Source: Candidatus Limnocylindrales bacterium (lineage in GTDB: Bacteria; Chloroflexota; Limnocylindria; Limnocylindrales; CSP1-4). From it: a stretch of DNA of 8,364 bases. This document shows positions 5,610-8,364 of the stretch, one piece after another. Numbering within the stretch: position 1 is the first letter of the stretch; each line of letters starts with the position of its first letter. The translations under genes and the position numbers were made by a program. Below the pieces are notes generated by a model. That model saw nothing but the letters and a program-made list of their open reading frames with translations, did not search any database and was not told the DNA's origin. The DNA lies in contig JARLHH010000016.1 of NCBI GenBank assembly GCA_031292335.1, positions 1-8,364 of the forward strand, written 5' to 3'.

Positions 5610-6050
5610 TCAGGCCTCCAGCTTCTGCCGGGCGCACTCGAGGACGTCGGCGATCATCCTGCCCGCGGTCTCCTTGATCTGCCCTGGGCCCACCGCGGCG
5701 AGCATCCCCGCCACCTCGATCTCCGCGGTCCAGTCGACCGCGCTCGAGCCGTCTGCGGCGTCGGTCAGCACCACCGTCGCGTTCACCTCGACGCCGCCAC
5801 CGGGCAGCGTGCCGCGGGCCCGAACCGTCGCATCGTCCGGCTCGTGGAGGTCCGCGTAGGCGACGTCGACCACGACCGTCGCGCTGAAGAAGCCCAGGCG
5901 GACCCTGGCCTGGGCACGAAACCGTCCGCCCCCGAGCGACTCGATCACGGGGCTGCCAGGGAGGCAGGGCGCCAGGCGCTCCGGATCCATCAGGAACGCC
6001 CACACCGTCGGACGCGGCGCGCGGATCCCGGCGCGGCCCTGGACCCTCAC
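5610..6050 (-). CDS. CoxG-like SRPBCC family protein
   Basis: A 146-aa protein of the START/SRPBCC superfamily, in the carbon monoxide dehydrogenase subunit G (CoxG) group. CoxG homologues sit beside CO-dehydrogenase-type molybdenum hydroxylases and have been linked to anchoring the enzyme at the membrane. Visible family features are the opening VQGRAGIRAPRPTVWAFLMD, the stretch PERLAPCLPGSPVIE (23-37), alternating beta strands through about residue 110, and the C-terminal helix with AAVGPGQIKETAGRMIADVL (118-137). It stops at the end of this helix, whereas described CoxG proteins of about 200 aa carry an extra tail, so this is a domain-only form. The GTG start overlaps the stop of the MocA-methyltransferase gene by 4 bases (GTGA), which fixes the start and indicates translational coupling. 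Assignment to the superfamily is firm; the specific role rests on the neighbours. Confidence 0.85.
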   Translation of the reverse strand: MRVQGRAGIRAPRPTVWAFLMDPERLAPCLPGSPVIESLGGGRFRAQARVRLGFFSATVVVDVAYADLHEPDDATVRARGTLPGGGVEVNATVVLTDAADGSSAVDWTAEIEVAGMLAAVGPGQIKETAGRMIADVLECARQKLEA

Positions 6051-7537
6051 TCCACCGCCCCCTGATCCGGAGCGTCGGGGAGCGGCGCCCAGGTCGCGAT
6101 CCCGGCCCGGCCCTCGACCACCAGGGAGAGGCGCACGCTCCCGTCGCCGGCGACCACGGCCCGCCGGTCCATCTCCTCCACGAGACGCGCATCCGCCGCA
6201 GACCCCGAGGCCACGAACAGCTGGTTCCGGAGCCATGCCAGGAGCGCGCCGCGGGATGCGAACACGCGCGGCGGGCGCGGCTCGAACGCCACCGCGGGCG
6301 CCCGGCCACGCGCCTCGAGGATGGCCAGGAACTCGCCCAGGCCCGGCAGCTCGACGTGCTCCTCGCCGTGCACCGCTTCCCAGAATGGGCCTACCGAGGC
6401 AGAGGGAGCCCGCTCGGTCATGACGGCCACGCACAGCCTGCCGGCCGCGGCCTCCATGGCGTCGATGAAGGCCGCGATCGCCTCGACGTCGTGTCCAAGA
6501 TGGGCGATCAGCGCGACATCGGCGCGCGGGGTCGCCGCGCCCGTCGCCATCGGCCAGCGAGCGTGCACCAGCCGGACGTTGCGGATCCCGTGGCGGTCCA
6601 TCGCCGCCCGGAGGGCGTCGAGCATGCCCGCCGACGGATCGAGGGCGATCACCTCGCGGACCCGGATCGCGAGCGGCAGGGCGTAGCGCCCGGCCCCGGC
6701 GCCGATGTCCAGCCACGTCTCGCCGGGCCGGGCGATCTCCAGGAGCCGCTCGAGCGTCCGGTCGCCCGAGCGGCGCGGGTCGTCCACGAACATCCCGGCA
6801 ACCGGCGCGTAGAAGTCGCCGCTGTCCGGCACCTCCCGGACGCGCTCGGCCTGCTCGCGGTTGGCGCGGACGCGGGCCGCCCAGGCCGCGGCGAGCGACG
6901 TCGAGGCGGCGTGGCGCACCCCCGGCGCAGCCAGCGCTGCCAGGTCGCCCGGCGTGTCGACATCGGGGTTCGTGCCCGGCACCGCGACGCGGACCACCCG
7001 GACCGGATCGGCGGCCAGCAGCGGGCCCAGACCGCGGTCGCCCGCGACTCCCGCGACGAGCGGCCAGCCTGCCGGCAGCAGCAGGACCGGGTTCGGCGCC
7101 GCGTCCTCCGAGTACCGGGGCGCGACCGCGATCGTGCCCGCCGGAACGCGTGCGACGCACAGCTCGCGCACGACGGCCGCACGGACGCGAGGCTGGTCGG
7201 CAAGCAGGAACAGGACGCCGGCCGGGACCGGCGCGGCGGCGCCCAAGCCGAACCCAAGCCGGAGCGACGTCGCGAGGCCGCGCTCCGGTGCGGGGTTGAC
7301 GGTGACGAGCACGCCGTCCAGCGCGGACGGCTGGACTGCCCGGACGGCGCCGAGGACCGCCCCGGCGTCGCGACCCAGCACGACGACCACGCGCCGGACG
7401 CCGGCGTCGCGAACGGCCTCCAGGACGTGGACGAGGAGCGGGCGCCCGTCGAGCGCAGCCATGACCTTGCCCCCGCCGAAGCGCGAACCGGCTCCCGCGG
7501 CCAGGATGACGGCGGCCATCTCCCCGGCGTCGCTCAC
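6047..7537 (-). CDS. MocA-like molybdopterin cytidylyltransferase fused to SAM methyltransferase
   Basis: A 496-aa two-domain protein. Residues 7-204 are an NTP-transferase domain of the MocA/MobA type: nucleotide loop LAAGAGSRFGGGK (12-24), the metal-binding DQP (114-116), NPV (149-151), GDRGLGPLL (166-174) and the closing DVDTPGDL (192-199). LAAG, where MobA usually has LAGG, and the neighbouring xdhC and CoxG-like genes favour CTP use, making molybdopterin cytosine dinucleotide for a xanthine/CO-dehydrogenase-type enzyme. Residues about 215-490 form a class I methyltransferase: AWAARVRANREQAERVRE, then SAM motif I TWLDIGAGAGRYALPLA (274-290) and the acidic strand end VIALD (296-300). No stop or frameshift separates the halves, and the linker (about 200-215) is short. 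A GTG inside the linker (residue 207) could allow separate production of the second half. The GTG start overlaps the XdhC stop (GTGA), with AGGAG 7 nt upstream; M7 is a poorer start. The methyl acceptor is unknown. Confidence 0.88.
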   Translation of the reverse strand: MSDAGEMAAVILAAGAGSRFGGGKVMAALDGRPLLVHVLEAVRDAGVRRVVVVLGRDAGAVLGAVRAVQPSALDGVLVTVNPAPERGLATSLRLGFGLGAAAPVPAGVLFLLADQPRVRAAVVRELCVARVPAGTIAVAPRYSEDAAPNPVLLLPAGWPLVAGVAGDRGLGPLLAADPVRVVRVAVPGTNPDVDTPGDLAALAAPGVRHAASTSLAAAWAARVRANREQAERVREVPDSGDFYAPVAGMFVDDPRRSGDRTLERLLEIARPGETWLDIGAGAGRYALPLAIRVREVIALDPSAGMLDALRAAMDRHGIRNVRLVHARWPMATGAATPRADVALIAHLGHDVEAIAAFIDAMEAAAGRLCVAVMTERAPSASVGPFWEAVHGEEHVELPGLGEFLAILEARGRAPAVAFEPRPPRVFASRGALLAWLRNQLFVASGSAADARLVEEMDRRAVVAGDGSVRLSLVVEGRAGIATWAPLPDAPDQGAVE

Positions 7538-8364
7538 CCGACGGCTCCTGCTCGCCGGAGCTGGTGCAACGGCACACCGGATCCGGCGTGGCGCTCGGCG
7601 ACGATCTCCGCCATGATCGCGAGCGCCGTCTCGGCGGGTGACCGTCCGCCGAGGTCGAGCCCGATCGGTCCCCGGAGACGCGCCAGCTCGGAGTCGGTGA
7701 CACCTGCGGCCAGCAGTCGCGCCCGCCGGTCGGCCTGGGTCTTGCTCGATCCGACCGCGCCCACGTAGCGACAGCCGCGCCGCAGCCCCGCGACGATCGC
7801 GGGTTCGTCGAACTTGACGTCGTGGGTGAGCACGGCGACAGAGTCGGACGGGCCCAGCCCGATCTCGTCGGCGACCTCGTCGGGCCAGCCGACGATCAGG
7901 CGATCGACGTCGGGGAAACGCTCCCGCGTCGCGAAGGCCGCCCGCCCGTCGATGACCACGGTCTGGTAGCCGAGAACCTGCGCGATGCTCACGAGCGGCA
8001 TCGCCACCTGGACGGCACCCACGACGATGAGCCGCGGGGCGGCCAGGTACGCCTCCAGAAAGTACTGGCGACCGGAGACCGTGACGGTCGCCGACCTGCC
8101 CTCCCTGAGCGCTGCGCGTGCGGCCCGGACGATCTCCGCGTCGGCCCCCGGCGACCCCGTCGTCCCCGCCAGTGTCCCGTCGGCAGCCACGATCAAGGCA
8201 GCCCCGGGAGGCTCGCCCATCCCGGGCGGATGCGGTCCGAAGGCCGCGCCCGGCGCGTCGGCCGGCAGCGGGATCACCACCACGGAGCCGCTCAGGGCGG
8301 CCGCCGCCTGCAGGACCTCGGGCCGCAGGTACGGCTCCACCAGGACGTCGATCGTGCCGCCACA
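7534..8364 (-). CDS. xdhC: XdhC/CoxF-type molybdenum cofactor maturation protein (5' end outside window)
   Basis: The visible 276 residues are the C-terminal part of an XdhC-family protein. These proteins bind molybdenum cofactor, protect it and present it for sulfuration and insertion into xanthine-dehydrogenase-type enzymes; CoxF and CoxI of CO dehydrogenase clusters belong here. The frame is open to the window edge, and the residues there, CGGTIDVLVEP, are the conserved end of the N-terminal XdhC domain. The GTG at 8338-8340 is therefore an internal Val codon, not the start, and the GGCVE-bearing part lies off the window. The Rossmann-like C-terminal domain shows RLIVVGAVQVAMPLVSIAQ, VVIDGRAAFATRERFPD, WPDE, VLTHDVKFDEPAI, YVGAVGSSKTQADRRARLL and the signature RGPIGLDLGGRSPAETALAI. 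It is the first visible gene of a tightly overlapping run and ends in a GTGA overlap with the MocA fusion. Confidence 0.93.
   Translation of the reverse strand, partial: CGGTIDVLVEPYLRPEVLQAAAALSGSVVVIPLPADAPGAAFGPHPPGMGEPPGAALIVAADGTLAGTTGSPGADAEIVRAARAALREGRSATVTVSGRQYFLEAYLAAPRLIVVGAVQVAMPLVSIAQVLGYQTVVIDGRAAFATRERFPDVDRLIVGWPDEVADEIGLGPSDSVAVLTHDVKFDEPAIVAGLRRGCRYVGAVGSSKTQADRRARLLAAGVTDSELARLRGPIGLDLGGRSPAETALAIMAEIVAERHAGSGVPLHQLRRAGAVG

Noticed and set aside
6900..6930. Possibility that the MocA and methyltransferase halves are two genes with an internal GTG start in the linker.
   Set aside because: No stop codon intervenes and the linker is short, so a fusion is simpler; kept only as a note that an internal start is possible.
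6356..7768. 470-codon plus-strand frame antisense to the MocA fusion and xdhC.
   Set aside because: Shadow frame with no motifs; the minus-strand genes are unmistakable.
1..8364. CRISPR arrays, tRNA or rRNA genes, insertion sequences, attachment sites.
   Set aside because: No regularly spaced repeats, cloverleaf T-loop signatures, transposase-like proteins or flanking terminal repeats were seen.

Overview
The window is about 8.4 kb of very GC-rich DNA (by eye around 70% or more, with G/C at most third codon positions), densely packed with genes that often overlap by 4 bases. The gene content, GTG starts and protein flavour fit a high-GC, free-living bacterium such as a Chloroflexota or actinobacterial (Thermoleophilia-like) lineage, possibly from a metagenome. 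This placement is an impression from protein style; the window has no rRNA or other marker to settle it.

Left region (1-551): no convincing large gene. It holds a near-perfect 25-bp-period direct repeat (92-135), a plausible sigma70-type promoter (about 147-176), a possible 31-residue leader peptide ORF (227-322) and a very good intrinsic terminator (357-391). All lie upstream of the first gene and together look like a regulated or attenuated leader.

Plus-strand operon (552-4831): a DrrA-like ABC exporter ATPase (552-1475), a small Arg-rich protein of unknown function (1472-1783), the ABC-2 permease (1827-2648), a tandem GNAT acetyltransferase (2652-3701) and the ribosome-assembly GTPase RsgA (3698-4831). 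Gaps are small or negative, except for a strong hairpin between the small gene and the permease gene. The operon pairs an export function with acetyltransfer and ribosome maturation; the export substrate cannot be inferred.

Minus-strand operon (from the right edge leftward, 8364-4898): XdhC (its 5' end lies off the window), a fusion of a MocA-like molybdopterin cytidylyltransferase to a SAM-dependent methyltransferase (7537-6047), a CoxG-like SRPBCC protein (6050-5610) and a glyoxalase II-like metallo-beta-lactamase-fold hydrolase (5560-4898). The first three are the accessory set expected for maturing a xanthine-dehydrogenase/CO-dehydrogenase-type molybdenum hydroxylase: cytosine dinucleotide addition, cofactor handling or sulfuration, and enzyme anchoring or assembly. 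The catalytic subunits are not in this window and probably lie beyond the right edge. The two operons converge on a 66-base gap (4832-4897).

Most unusual items: the MocA-methyltransferase fusion, the promoter/leader/terminator arrangement before the ABC operon, and the small Arg-rich gene whose stop codon sits in the loop of a 15-bp hairpin.
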